This document shows positions 34,069 to 42,559 of a stretch of DNA of 64,000 nt, in pieces. The stretch comes from Falsiroseomonas algicola (GTDB lineage Bacteria; Pseudomonadota; Alphaproteobacteria; Acetobacterales; Acetobacteraceae): positions 310,001-374,000 of the forward strand of contig NZ_JAAIKB010000001.1 in the NCBI RefSeq assembly GCF_011040385.1, in the 5' to 3' direction. The notes beneath the pieces were generated by a model. The model did not search any database. It was not told where the DNA came from and worked only from the letters and a program-made list of their open reading frames with translations. The position numbers and the translations under genes were made by a program. The first letter of the stretch is position 1, and every line of letters starts with the position of its first letter.

Positions 34069-36168
34069 ATGGGCCAGTCAAGCGGCGCCGGCGGCAGACA
34101 GCGCAGCGCACCGACCGAAGCGGCAGTCGCAGGAAGCAGCCCGGCGGCTTCCATCGCATCGGCGACACCCGCCGCGGTGCAGGCGGAAGCGGGGCTGCAG
34201 ATCGCGTTGCTCGGGCGGCTGCGCGTCCATGGCGCTTCGGGCCAGAGCCTGCTGCCCAACGCCCGCAAGACCCAGGGGCTGCTGGCCATCCTGTCGCTGA
34301 GCATCGGCCGGCCGGTGCGCCGCAGCCGCGTGGCCGGCCTGTTGTGGGACCGCGTGACCGACGAGCAGGCGCGCAACAGCCTGCGCCAGGCGGTGGCGGA
34401 GCTGGTCGATGTCCTCGCGCCCAGCGGCCATGCCGCGATCGAGGCGGGGCGCGAGGACATCCTGCTGCGGGCATCCTGCTGCAGGACCGACCTTTCCGCG
34501 ATCGAGGCGGCGATGCAGGGCGAAGCGGAGGAATGGCCGCGTCCCGCCGGCGCGCTGCTGGAGGAGATGGACGGCATCAGCGCGTCCTTCGACCACTGGC
34601 TCGCGCAGGAGCGCAGCCGGATCGAGAACAGGCTCCGCGACGGCTTCGAGGCCAGGATCGAGCGGCTTTGCCGCACCGACGCATCAGCCGAGCGCCGCAT
34701 CGCCGCCGCGAAGGACCTGCTGGCTTTCGATCCGACGCATGAGCGGGCCTGGCGGCTGATCATCGCCGAACTCGGCAGGCTTGGGGACATGGGGCAGGCG
34801 CTGCGCGAATATGCGCGCTGCGAGCAGACCCTGCGCCGCCTGCTGGATGCCGAGCCCTCGGCCGAGACGCAGGCGCTGCGGCAGCGGCTGAAGCGCGCCG
34901 GCGCGGTGCCGCCGGTGCCGGCGCAACCGCCTCCGGCCTCGGGGACTACGGCTCCTGTCCCGGAGGAGCCGTCCGAACGCCAGGCCTCGATCGCGGTCCT
35001 GCCCTTCACCGTCGCGCCGGAGGGCGCGGAGGCATCTTTCCTGGCCAGCGGGCTGGCCGAAGGCATCATCCAGATGCTGTCCGGCATCGGCGATCTCATC
35101 GTGATCTCGCGTGGCAGCACGCTTGCCTATGCCGGGCGCGTCGCCGATCCGCGCGTGGTCGGGCGCGAGTTGCGGGTACGCTACGCGCTGCAGGGCCATG
35201 TCAGCGCCATCGGCGGGAAGCTGCGCGTCTATGCCGAGCTGTCGGAGACGGCGACGGGCCGCGTGGTGCGTGCCCACCGCCATGATGCGACGCCGGCGGA
35301 AGTCTTCGCCCTGCAGGACGAGGTCTCGGCCGCCATCGTCGCCGCGATCGCACCGAGCGTCAAAGCGCATGACCTCGCCAAGGCGCGGCGCAAGCCGCCC
35401 AACAGCCTGAACGCCTACGACCTGCTGCTGAGCGGGCTGGACCTGCTGTACCAGCTTGACCGCGCACCGTTCGAGCAGGCGGGGGAGATGCTGCGGCGGG
35501 CCATCGCGCTCGATCCCGGCTTCGCCGCGCCCTATTCGCATCTTGCCACCTGGCACAACTTCCGGACCGCCCAGGGCTGGACGCCGGCAGCGGCAACCGA
35601 TCGCGAAGGTGCCGCACAGCTTTCGGCGCAGGCGCTGCAACTCGACCACAACGACGCCGTCGCGCTGGCGATCCAGGGCCAGGTGCTGTCCTTCACGCGG
35701 CGCGACTACATCGGCGCACGCCAGTTCCTGGACCGGGCCATCATGGTCGGGCCGAGCTGCCCCATGGCCTGGGTGCTGAGCAGTGCGACGCATGGCTGGA
35801 CCGGCGACGGTGCCACGGCCGTGGAGCATGCGGAACGCGCCCTGCGCATCTCCCCCTTCGACCCTTTCGCCTTCTTCATCGAGCACATGATCTCGCAGGG
35901 ACACTACGTGGCGGGCGACCATGAGGCTGCGGTGGAATGGGGCCGACGGGCCGTGGCGCGCAACGCCAGGCTGACCTCCAACCTGCGGACGCTGGCAGCC
36001 GCGCTGGTGGCGACCGGCCGGAAGGAAGCCGCGCGCGCCGTCGCCGCGCGCGTCATGCAGATAGAACCCGGCTTCCGCCTGGGCCATTTCGCATCGCGGA
36101 CACCGTTCGAGCCTGGCATCCGCGCCATCCACGTCGCGCGACTGCGGGAGGCGGGCCTGCCGGAGTAA
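34069..36168 (+). CDS. SARP/BTAD-family regulator with TolB-like and TPR domains
   Basis: This protein of about 699 residues combines an OmpR-type winged helix (about 43-115, LQIALLGRLRVHG to QAVAELVDVL), a bacterial transcriptional activator domain (about 150-285, with LLDAEPSAETQALRQRL), a TolB-N-like segment (IAVLPFTV...GLAEGIIQML, about 310-430) and C-terminal TPR-like repeats (about 440-690). SARP proteins activate adjacent gene clusters, usually in actinobacteria. Earlier in-frame starts exist (33916, 33979), but they overlap the heptamer repeats, so I chose ATG 34069; the start is uncertain. It heads a rightward operon and is divergent from the peptidase operon, which it probably controls. 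Confidence 0.88.
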   Translation: MGQSSGAGGRQRSAPTEAAVAGSSPAASIASATPAAVQAEAGLQIALLGRLRVHGASGQSLLPNARKTQGLLAILSLSIGRPVRRSRVAGLLWDRVTDEQARNSLRQAVAELVDVLAPSGHAAIEAGREDILLRASCCRTDLSAIEAAMQGEAEEWPRPAGALLEEMDGISASFDHWLAQERSRIENRLRDGFEARIERLCRTDASAERRIAAAKDLLAFDPTHERAWRLIIAELGRLGDMGQALREYARCEQTLRRLLDAEPSAETQALRQRLKRAGAVPPVPAQPPPASGTTAPVPEEPSERQASIAVLPFTVAPEGAEASFLASGLAEGIIQMLSGIGDLIVISRGSTLAYAGRVADPRVVGRELRVRYALQGHVSAIGGKLRVYAELSETATGRVVRAHRHDATPAEVFALQDEVSAAIVAAIAPSVKAHDLAKARRKPPNSLNAYDLLLSGLDLLYQLDRAPFEQAGEMLRRAIALDPGFAAPYSHLATWHNFRTAQGWTPAAATDREGAAQLSAQALQLDHNDAVALAIQGQVLSFTRRDYIGARQFLDRAIMVGPSCPMAWVLSSATHGWTGDGATAVEHAERALRISPFDPFAFFIEHMISQGHYVAGDHEAAVEWGRRAVARNARLTSNLRTLAAALVATGRKEAARAVAARVMQIEPGFRLGHFASRTPFEPGIRAIHVARLREAGLPE

Positions 36169-36197
36169 CCGCTGCATTCGAGAGAAGGAGAAGGCCG

Positions 36198-37082
36198 ATG
36201 GCCAATATGGGCGACATGGGTGACATGGGTGACCGGGGCGCCAATGGCCTCGGCGGCGGCGCCGGCCTGCTGGCGTTCCGGATCGACCTGCCCTTCGATA
36301 AGGAAAAGCCGCAGGTCTGGCGCAAGGACAAGGACGGCGCCTGGGGCTGGAAGGAAGACCCGGCGATCGACCTGGAGGTGCTGCCGCCCGACCTCACCGT
36401 CACCTGGACCCCGCGGGACTGGAGCGCGCGATGGTTCGCCTGGGCGATCATGGGCGACTTCGCCACGCAGACGGCATGGAAGTCGATCACGCTGACGCCC
36501 TATCCGGTCGCAGCCGCGGAGGTGACGGCCGAGCTGCAGCTCCTTTTCCGTGCGGCGCAGGACGAACGACCTGACGCGATGGGCGAGATCGTCGCGCAGA
36601 ACCAGGACTACGAGGACTGCATGGCCTTCTTCATGGCCCTGTTGCGGATATCGGCGAATAGCCACCCCAGGACCTGCGGACTGATGCATGTCGCGGGCCT
36701 CATCGGCCTGCTGACCGCCATGCATTTCAAGAACGCTCCGGGCAGCCAACCGCAGCGCCCGCGCCCCTCCCAGCTCCATCCGGCGCTGCTGCCGGCCATC
36801 GAGGTGCCTGGCCATCCCGCCTTCCCGAGCGGACATGCGACACAGGCGATGCTGATGGCGCTCATCGTCGAACAGGCCCTGCCGGCCGAACGTCGCACCA
36901 AGCTGGCGCCCTACCTGCACACGCTTGCCGGCCGCATCGCGCGCAACCGCGAGATCGCAGGCCTGCACTACAAATCCGACACGACGGGCGGGTTGGAGCT
37001 GGCAGCGAAGGTCTTCGAACTTCTCGGCTCCGTCGAATCCTACGCGGACGCGCTCAAGCTCGCGCAGGGGGAATGGGCATGA
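36198..37082 (+). CDS. PAP2/vanadium haloperoxidase-like protein
   Basis: This 294-residue protein carries the PAP2-superfamily triad: Lys178 followed by R187-P188, HPAFPSGHATQA with PSGH at 210-213, and R251-x5-H257-x3-D261. There is no signal peptide or clear membrane segment, which fits soluble vanadium-dependent haloperoxidase relatives better than lipid phosphatases. A Met/Gly/Asp repeat (MGDMGDMGD) marks the N-terminus. It is 29 bp after the SARP gene and overlaps the G1 peptidase by ATGA. Whether it oxidises halide or removes phosphate cannot be decided from sequence. Confidence 0.82.
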   Translation: MANMGDMGDMGDRGANGLGGGAGLLAFRIDLPFDKEKPQVWRKDKDGAWGWKEDPAIDLEVLPPDLTVTWTPRDWSARWFAWAIMGDFATQTAWKSITLTPYPVAAAEVTAELQLLFRAAQDERPDAMGEIVAQNQDYEDCMAFFMALLRISANSHPRTCGLMHVAGLIGLLTAMHFKNAPGSQPQRPRPSQLHPALLPAIEVPGHPAFPSGHATQAMLMALIVEQALPAERRTKLAPYLHTLAGRIARNREIAGLHYKSDTTGGLELAAKVFELLGSVESYADALKLAQGEWA

Positions 37083-38059
37083 GCCATCGCTCCCTGCCCA
37101 TGCCGCCGGCCGGCTTCGACCCGGTGGAGAAGGCCGCGGACCTGCTGCGCCTGCCGGAGTTCGGGCTGCCGGCGATGCCGGATGCAGCCCGGGAGCCCGC
37201 GCTGTACAGGCTCTGGCGAGAGATGCTCGCCGCGCCCCTGCGCTTCGTGGCGGATGACAGCCGCCCCCATGTGCCGAAGGGCGGGACGCCACCCGCCGCC
37301 GCGGGCATGCGGCTGTTCAGCCTTCCGATCAGGTCGCGCGAGGCGCGCCGCCTGCCCGCGAGCCCCAACTGGTCCGGCTTCACGCGCTTTCCGTCGCGCG
37401 GCGACCGGTTCAGCCGCGTTGCGGCGTCCTGGATCGTGCCTGCCGTCGCGGCGGGCGCGCCGGAGGACCGGACGACGCTGGACTACCGTTGCAGCATCTG
37501 GATCGGTCTCGACGGCAAGCGCCGCTGGGCGGATTCGATGCCGCAACTCGGCACCGAGCAGACCGCAGGCGGCACCACGCGCCTGTGGTGGCAGTGGTGG
37601 ACGCCGAAAAGCCGACGCTTCCAGCACTATGTGGACGGCGTCGCCGTCAAGCCCGGTGACACGGTGTACTGCGACCTCTCCATGGTGGCGCCGGACCGCG
37701 TGCGGCTGCACTTCGCCAATCGCTCGACCAACGAATTCACGGCCGTGGAGGTGGATGGCGAGGCGCCCATGCGGGGCAGTTCCGCGCAGTGGATCCTCGA
37801 ACGGCCAGCGGAGCCGGAACTGACCGCGACCACCGTCGAGGCAGGCGAGCTGTATCCGATGCCCAGCTTCGGCGCCGTCTCGCCCCTGGCCTTCGCCGCG
37901 CGCGGGATGACGCCGGATGGCGCGGTGCGCGCCTATGGGCTCGACAACGCCCGGGCGACCAGCAACGTCACCTTGCGGCAGAAGCCATCCCGCAGCGCCA
38001 TCGTCGCGTTCGCACGTCGCAGCGGCAGCGGCAGCGGCAGCGTCATTCGCTACCGGTGA
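37079..38059 (+). CDS. Glutamic peptidase of the G1 (eqolisin) family
   Basis: This 326-residue protein has a roughly 95-residue N-terminal region, then a beta-sandwich peptidase domain recognisable by SPNWSGFTRFP, WIVPAV, IWIGLDGKRRWADSMPQLG with the likely catalytic Gln, WWQWWTPKSRR, VKPGDTVYCDLSM and SSAQWILERP with the likely catalytic Glu. There is no obvious signal peptide. Eqolisins are best known from fungi and act at acidic pH; bacterial members are known but rare. The C-terminus has a short Ser-Gly repeat. It overlaps the PAP2-like gene by 4 bp; an ATG six bases earlier is also possible. Confidence 0.8.
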   Translation: MSHRSLPMPPAGFDPVEKAADLLRLPEFGLPAMPDAAREPALYRLWREMLAAPLRFVADDSRPHVPKGGTPPAAAGMRLFSLPIRSREARRLPASPNWSGFTRFPSRGDRFSRVAASWIVPAVAAGAPEDRTTLDYRCSIWIGLDGKRRWADSMPQLGTEQTAGGTTRLWWQWWTPKSRRFQHYVDGVAVKPGDTVYCDLSMVAPDRVRLHFANRSTNEFTAVEVDGEAPMRGSSAQWILERPAEPELTATTVEAGELYPMPSFGAVSPLAFAARGMTPDGAVRAYGLDNARATSNVTLRQKPSRSAIVAFARRSGSGSGSVIRYR

Positions 38060-38460
38060 TCCGATGGGGTCGAGGAAGCAGGCGGCATGGCGAGGGCCGA
38101 TGACCCGAGGCGCGCCGGGTCGGCAATGGGCCCGACGCTCGGGCGGGAGCGAGGAGGGCAGCGATGGACCGAACGGCCGCATCCACCCCAGGCCGCGGCA
38201 TGCCATTCCGATCGGGCCCCGATGGCCCGGCATCTCCTGACGGCGCGGACCAGGCGCGGCACGCGAAACGCCCACCCGCGCATCACCGCGCGCGTCCATC
38301 GCATCGTCGATGGGCAGCGGCGGGAGCGTGAGCGAGAAAACACGCCTGGGTTGGCGGTGGACACGCTGCGACAACCAACGGTATGTCCGCCCCTGAAGTG
38401 CCGGATTCGGTCGGCCATGGGGCGCGGGCGATGGCTGTCATGCAGGCTCGGACGTGAGGG
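38060..38460. other. Intergenic region before the second TolB-TPR regulator
   Basis: I see no convincing gene in these 401 bp. A hairpin GCCCGA/TCGGGC with a 3-base loop (38130-38144) may end the rightward operon. GTGAGGG just before 38461 serves as ribosome binding site for the next gene, whose promoter must lie in this stretch. Confidence 0.5.
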
Positions 38461-40269
38461 ATGGCGGACCAGGTGTCGCGCGAGGAGGTTCTCGCCGAAC
38501 TCGGACGCATCGAGGCGAGCCGGGACTTCCAGGACTCGGCCCGACTGACGGCACTCCTGCGCTTCCTGGTCGAGGAGACCCTGCTGGGCCATGGCGGCCA
38601 GCTGAAGGAAGTGGTGATCGGCAACGCCTTGTACGGGCGCGAGCCGGCCTATGACCCGCGCATCGACTCCACCGTCCGCGTCGAGATGCGCCGGCTGCGT
38701 CGCAAGCTGATCGACTACTTCGCCGGCGATGGCCAGGCGGATCCGGTGGAGATCGCGGTGCCAACCGGGCAGTACGCGACCGTCTTCACCCGTCGTACGC
38801 CGCCTGCCGCCCTCGAGGCCGCCGCCAAGGTTCCGGGCGCGGCGCCGATGTTCGAGGCCGGGCATGGCGCGACCGCCGCCGTCCTGCCGTTCCTCGCGCT
38901 GTCGCGCGATCCGGCCGAGCAGGACCTGGCCGATCGCCTCACGGACGAAATCGCCTTCATCCTGTCACAGACGGAGGGGCTGCGCATGGCCCCGCGGGAA
39001 GCCGTGCTGCGCTACCGCGAAAGCGCCAATTCGGGTCGGGCGGCGGCGGCGGAGCTTGGCGTGGATGCCGTGCTGCATGGCAGCCTCCGGCGGCATGGGG
39101 ACATCCTGCGCGTGATCGCGGAGCTGTCCGATGTGCAGGGCTTCGTCCTCTGGTCCGACCGGTTCGACACGCCCGATGCCGATCAGCTACAGGTGCTGGA
39201 GCGGATCGCGCGGACATTGACGAGCCGCCTCGGCATCGACACGTCCCAGGTGCGTGCCCAGGCCTTGCGGCCGCGGCCTGGCGCCGTGCCGGTGATGGCC
39301 GCCATCAGCCATGGTCGGCGCCTGATGGACAGCCAGCGTCCCGCCGCGTTGCGGAGGGCGATGACGCTGTTCGAGCGCGTGGCGCGCACGGCGCCGGATT
39401 TCGCGCGCGGCCATACGGGGATCGCGGATTGCGCGTGCGACCTGTATCGCCTCGGTCTGCTCGACCGCGCCACGGCGGCGCGCATGGCGCGCGAGGCCGT
39501 GCGCCACGCCTTGAGGATCGACCCCGCCTCGGCGGAGGCGCATGCCGCGCTCGGCACCATTGCGGCCTGGATGGATTTCGACCGTGCGGGTGCCGAAGCG
39601 TGGTTCGCGCGCTCCGAACAGCTTGGCGCGACCGCGCGCGCCGCCCGCATCCGTGGCGTCGCCCTGCTCCTGCTGCAGCGCGAGCCGGAGGGCGCGGCCC
39701 GGCAGCTCCGCATCGCCCGGACGCTGGAGCCCATCTCCGCCCACCAGGACATCGCGGAGGCCATCAGCTTCTTCCAGGGACGACAATTCGCCGCGCTTGC
39801 CGAGCGCTTTGGCCGCGCGCCACGCATCCGCGCCGCGGCGGAGGCGCGCTACTACGGCGCCCTCGCCCTGCTGGAGACAGGCGCCCCGGAGGCGGCGCGC
39901 GAGGTCGTGGCCGAGATCGCGGATGAGCTGGCCGACCTGCCGGACCTCGCCCTCGGCGCCGCCGAGATCGCCGCCCGGCTGGGTGATCCCTCGCCGGCGG
40001 CCGGGCCCTCTGCCACGCCGGAACGCCCGGCCTCCGCCTTCGCGCGCGCGACCCTCGCCATGGCGCTCGATCGCAAGGCGGAGGCGATCGACGCACTGGC
40101 CGCCTGCGTGGCGCGGGAGGACCTGTCCCGCGCCTGGCTGCGGACCGACCGGCGCTTCGACCCGCTGCGCGGGATGCCCACCTTCGAGGCGCTGGTGGCC
40201 GTGGTGCGCGACGCTGCCGGCCGGCACGACGCCGCCGCGGCGCCAGGACCCGCTGGACAGGCGCGCTGA
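38461..40269 (+). CDS. Winged-helix regulator with TolB-like and TPR domains
   Basis: This 602-residue protein begins with a DNA-binding-type module (LLRFLVEETLLGHG, VVIGNALYGREPAYDPRIDSTVRVEMRRLRRKL shown here by its ends) that commonly precedes TolB-like or adenylate-cyclase-associated domains. A TolB-N-like stretch (AVLPFLALSRDPAEQDLADRL) follows, then about 300 residues of TPR-like helices. No cyclase catalytic domain is present. It is a second, distinct regulator of similar layout to the SARP protein, flanking the same cassette. A regulatory role for the island is inferred from position only. Confidence 0.82.
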   Translation: MADQVSREEVLAELGRIEASRDFQDSARLTALLRFLVEETLLGHGGQLKEVVIGNALYGREPAYDPRIDSTVRVEMRRLRRKLIDYFAGDGQADPVEIAVPTGQYATVFTRRTPPAALEAAAKVPGAAPMFEAGHGATAAVLPFLALSRDPAEQDLADRLTDEIAFILSQTEGLRMAPREAVLRYRESANSGRAAAAELGVDAVLHGSLRRHGDILRVIAELSDVQGFVLWSDRFDTPDADQLQVLERIARTLTSRLGIDTSQVRAQALRPRPGAVPVMAAISHGRRLMDSQRPAALRRAMTLFERVARTAPDFARGHTGIADCACDLYRLGLLDRATAARMAREAVRHALRIDPASAEAHAALGTIAAWMDFDRAGAEAWFARSEQLGATARAARIRGVALLLLQREPEGAARQLRIARTLEPISAHQDIAEAISFFQGRQFAALAERFGRAPRIRAAAEARYYGALALLETGAPEAAREVVAEIADELADLPDLALGAAEIAARLGDPSPAAGPSATPERPASAFARATLAMALDRKAEAIDALAACVAREDLSRAWLRTDRRFDPLRGMPTFEALVAVVRDAAGRHDAAAAPGPAGQAR

Positions 40270-40280
40270 GGGCAGCGCGC
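40261..40280. terminator. Hairpin at the end of the TolB-TPR regulator gene
   Basis: GCGCGCTG and CAGCGCGC pair perfectly over 8 bp with a 4-base loop that includes part of the stop codon region. It lies between two convergent genes and could stop both transcripts. No T-run is present. Confidence 0.5.
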
Positions 40281-40300
40281 GCCGGGATGGAGCCAGGCGT

Positions 40301-40804
40301 TCAGGTCATTCCATCCGGGGGCGGAGGGCTGGGCGCAGCGCCACCCGCAAGCGGGTCCGGGACCACGCGGAGCTGACGGCGCATCGTCTCGGTATCGAGG
40401 TGGCTGTGCTGCACCACGACCTTGCCATCCCGCCAATGCGCGATGACGGTCAGCGTCACGTCGAAGCCGCGGCGGAACGGCTCCAGCAGCATGCCGTCGA
40501 GCAGCGGTGGACGGCAGACCGCGTGGCCCACCAGGCGCGTCACGGCGACGCTGCGCGCACCGTCGTGGCTGGCGAAAAGCTGCAGATAGCCGTCGGTGAC
40601 GATGCGACAATCCGGGAAAGCGGCGCAGAAGGATTGCGCCCAGGCCAGTTGCTCCGCCTTTCCCTGCGGCGCCGGGATGCCGGAGACATGCGTGATGCAG
40701 TCCTCCGCAAGGAGGGCCGCGTAGTCCTGCCATCGTCGGTCATTCCAGGCCCGATGGAGCGCACGTATGCGGTTGAGCGTGCCACGCGTCGCCATGAGTC
40801 GCAT
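40301..40804 (-). CDS. SnoaL-like (NTF2-fold) protein
   Basis: This 167-residue protein has the pattern of SnoaL-like polyketide-cyclase relatives: IRALHRAWNDRRWQDYAALLAEDC, GIPAPQGKAEQLAWAQSFCAAFPDCRI and a C-terminal VVVQHSHLDTETM strand. NTF2-fold proteins bind small ligands or act as isomerases and hydrolases; function cannot be assigned. The start is ambiguous between ATGs at 40804 and 40795, neither with a strong ribosome site. It is divergent from the AraC gene. Confidence 0.75.
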   Translation of the reverse strand: MRLMATRGTLNRIRALHRAWNDRRWQDYAALLAEDCITHVSGIPAPQGKAEQLAWAQSFCAAFPDCRIVTDGYLQLFASHDGARSVAVTRLVGHAVCRPPLLDGMLLEPFRRGFDVTLTVIAHWRDGKVVVQHSHLDTETMRRQLRVVPDPLAGGAAPSPPPPDGMT

Positions 40805-40962
40805 CTGTTCCGGCTGTCGCGATGCGAGCCGCGTGGTTGCGCCCGCATCGGGGTCGGAAGGCTAGCGCCGCTGAGCGCCGCGGCGGCAGTGAGTTGCCGG
40901 GCACACAGGGTGAGCCAGCGGCGCCCGCGCGCAGCCCGCTGAACCGCACGTCGCCGCTCACC

Positions 40963-40983
40963 GTGAGACGGCCGCCGTCTCAC
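40963..40983. promoter_or_regulatory. Perfect 21-bp palindrome upstream of the AraC gene
   Basis: GTGAGACGGC and GCCGTCTCAC flank one central C. A second small palindrome, CTCAC-C-GTGAG (40957-40967), overlaps its left arm, and another CTCAC lies at 40987. This cluster of GTGAG/CTCAC half-sites 60-85 bp before the AraC start suggests an operator; a terminator-like hairpin is the alternative. Confidence 0.5.
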
Positions 40984-41041
40984 CTCCTCACCCGTCCGGC
41001 GGCCGGCGCGCCTCTCTACAGTCCCGGCCATCACCACAGGG

Positions 41042-41692
41042 ATGAGGACGATGATGGCGACCTGCTTGCAGGCCGTCCGGGACGACGGCTTACCCGACGC
41101 GGCCGGGCCCCAGGCCGGGGAACAGCCCATGCCGGCCGGGACACGACCCTTCCACCTTCTTGCCGAGGCGATCGCGCAACTGCGCGACGGCGACGCGCGG
41201 CTGCTGCGGGAACACCACGCGGCGGCGCTCGTCATGCTGGCCGATGCGACGGCACTGCTGTCGGCCGGCGCACAGCAGCCGGCGCTGCGGGGCGGCCTCG
41301 CACCATGGCAGATGCGTCGGCTGACGCACTACATCGACACGCATCTGCAGGACGCGCTCGGCATCCCGGTCCTGGCCGCCATCGCGCGGCTGAGCCCGGC
41401 GCATTTCTGCCGCGCCTTCAAGGTGAGCTTCGGCCGCACGCCGCATTCCTACGTCCTGCATCGCAGGCTGGAATGCGCCCAGCGCCTGATGCTGACCACG
41501 GAGGCCTCACTGGCGCAGATCGCGCTGGATTGCGGCCTGTTCGACCAGGCGCACCTGTCGCGCGTGTTCCGCCGCGCGACGGGCACGACGCCGAATGCCT
41601 GGCGCCGCCAGCATCGTCGTCCCGCCACGACGGAAACGCCGAATGGCACAGCAACCCTGTCAAAGAACCAAGCGGCCATGCAAGCCGCGTGA
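41042..41692 (+). CDS. AraC-family transcriptional regulator
   Basis: This regulator of about 216 residues has a short N-terminal part and a C-terminal double helix-turn-helix: LTHYIDTHLQDALGIPVLAAIARLSPAHFCRAF (cited by its ends), then the second helix pair and the signature LAQIALDCGLFDQAHLSRVFRRATGTTPNAWRR (cited by its ends). There is no cupin sensing domain, so it is of the short AraC class. The start could be 41042, 41051 or 41054; GAGGACG is best spaced for the last. A palindromic site lies upstream. The downstream fasciclin gene, on the same strand, is a possible target. Confidence 0.9.
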   Translation: MRTMMATCLQAVRDDGLPDAAGPQAGEQPMPAGTRPFHLLAEAIAQLRDGDARLLREHHAAALVMLADATALLSAGAQQPALRGGLAPWQMRRLTHYIDTHLQDALGIPVLAAIARLSPAHFCRAFKVSFGRTPHSYVLHRRLECAQRLMLTTEASLAQIALDCGLFDQAHLSRVFRRATGTTPNAWRRQHRRPATTETPNGTATLSKNQAAMQAA

Positions 41693-41813
41693 GACGCGCG
41701 GCGGCATGTTCTCCCCACGCCGCGAGCAACCCTCCTGGCGACCGCGGCCGCTGCCAGGAACGGCAACGTGCCGCGGGCCAAACTCTCCCACCATCCAACA
41801 CGGAGTCCATTCC

Positions 41814-42350
41814 ATGACCGCCTTCCGCTTCGCTCGCCGCACCACCCTCGGCGCAGCCGTCTTCCTCGCCGGCGCCATCGGCACGCAGGGTGCCGTGGCG
41901 CAGACCACCAACTGCATCGACACGATGGCGCGGCTGCAGGAGGCCTCGCGCTTCGTCGGCGTCGCCTCCCGCGTCCATGTCGCGCAGGATCTGCGCGAGG
42001 CCGGCCCCTTCACGGTCTTCGTGCCGACCAACGCGGCGATCGATGCCGTCCGGCCGGCCCTGCAGCCGATCCTGTTCCCTTCCTCCGGTGATGGCGGCGC
42101 TTCCGCCGACCCGGTGCTCGGCCCGGCAGCGGTGAACGCGCATGTCCTGGAAGGCCGCTACACCTCCGCGGCGCTCGCGTCCGGCGCGACGGTGACGACG
42201 CGCAGCCGCGCCGGCACGTCAATCACCCTGTCCAACATCGGCGGCAAGGTGACGCTGACCGCGAACGGTGTCACCGCGACCGTCCTGCGCTCGGACATCC
42301 TCTGCTCGAACGGTGTGGTCCACGTCATCGACCACTCGCTGGTGCGCTGA
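41814..42350 (+). CDS. Exported fasciclin (FAS1)-domain protein
   Basis: A signal peptide (FRFARRTTLGAAVFLAGAIGTQGAVAQ, cited by position 4-30) precedes one FAS1 domain, 178 residues in total. Characteristic segments are GPFTVFVPTNAAIDAV and DILCSNGVVHVIDHSLV at the end. Two Cys near TNCIDT and ILCSN could form a disulfide. FAS1 domains mediate cell-surface adhesion or protein interactions. It lies 121 bp after the AraC gene and is followed by a strong hairpin. Confidence 0.92.
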   Translation: MTAFRFARRTTLGAAVFLAGAIGTQGAVAQTTNCIDTMARLQEASRFVGVASRVHVAQDLREAGPFTVFVPTNAAIDAVRPALQPILFPSSGDGGASADPVLGPAAVNAHVLEGRYTSAALASGATVTTRSRAGTSITLSNIGGKVTLTANGVTATVLRSDILCSNGVVHVIDHSLVR

Positions 42351-42373
42351 GGCAGCGGCGCTGCGGTGACGTC

Positions 42374-42412
42374 CCGCGGGGCTGGCCATCGGATGCCCGG
42401 CCGGCCCCGCGG
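42374..42412 (+). terminator. Strong hairpin after the fasciclin gene
   Basis: A 14-bp stem with one G-U type pair, CCGCGGGGCTGGCC against GGCCGGCCCCGCGG, and an 11-base loop lies 24 bp after the fasciclin stop. It is followed by TTCAACC rather than a T-run. Confidence 0.6.
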
Positions 42413-42559
42413 TTCAACCGGCCAGGCCGCGCGCCGGTGCCGGTGGAAAGCGCCATCGCCTCTGCCGGTGGCGCCCTCCGCCGCGGGTCCAGGCGCGCGG
42501 ATGCGCGGCACGGATCTGGCGCCTGCACAACGAGCCGCAGCGTCGAATGGAGTGTTCAG

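Noticed and set aside
38021-38042. Short tandem AGCGGC repeat
   Set aside because: Fewer than four copies inside the G1 peptidase coding sequence, giving a Ser-Gly tail; ordinary coding simple sequence, not a VNTR locus that I can support.
21069-40269. Prophage or transposon carrying the peptidase cassette
   Set aside because: No integrase, transposase, capsid or terminal inverted repeats are visible; codon use and GC match the rest of the window.
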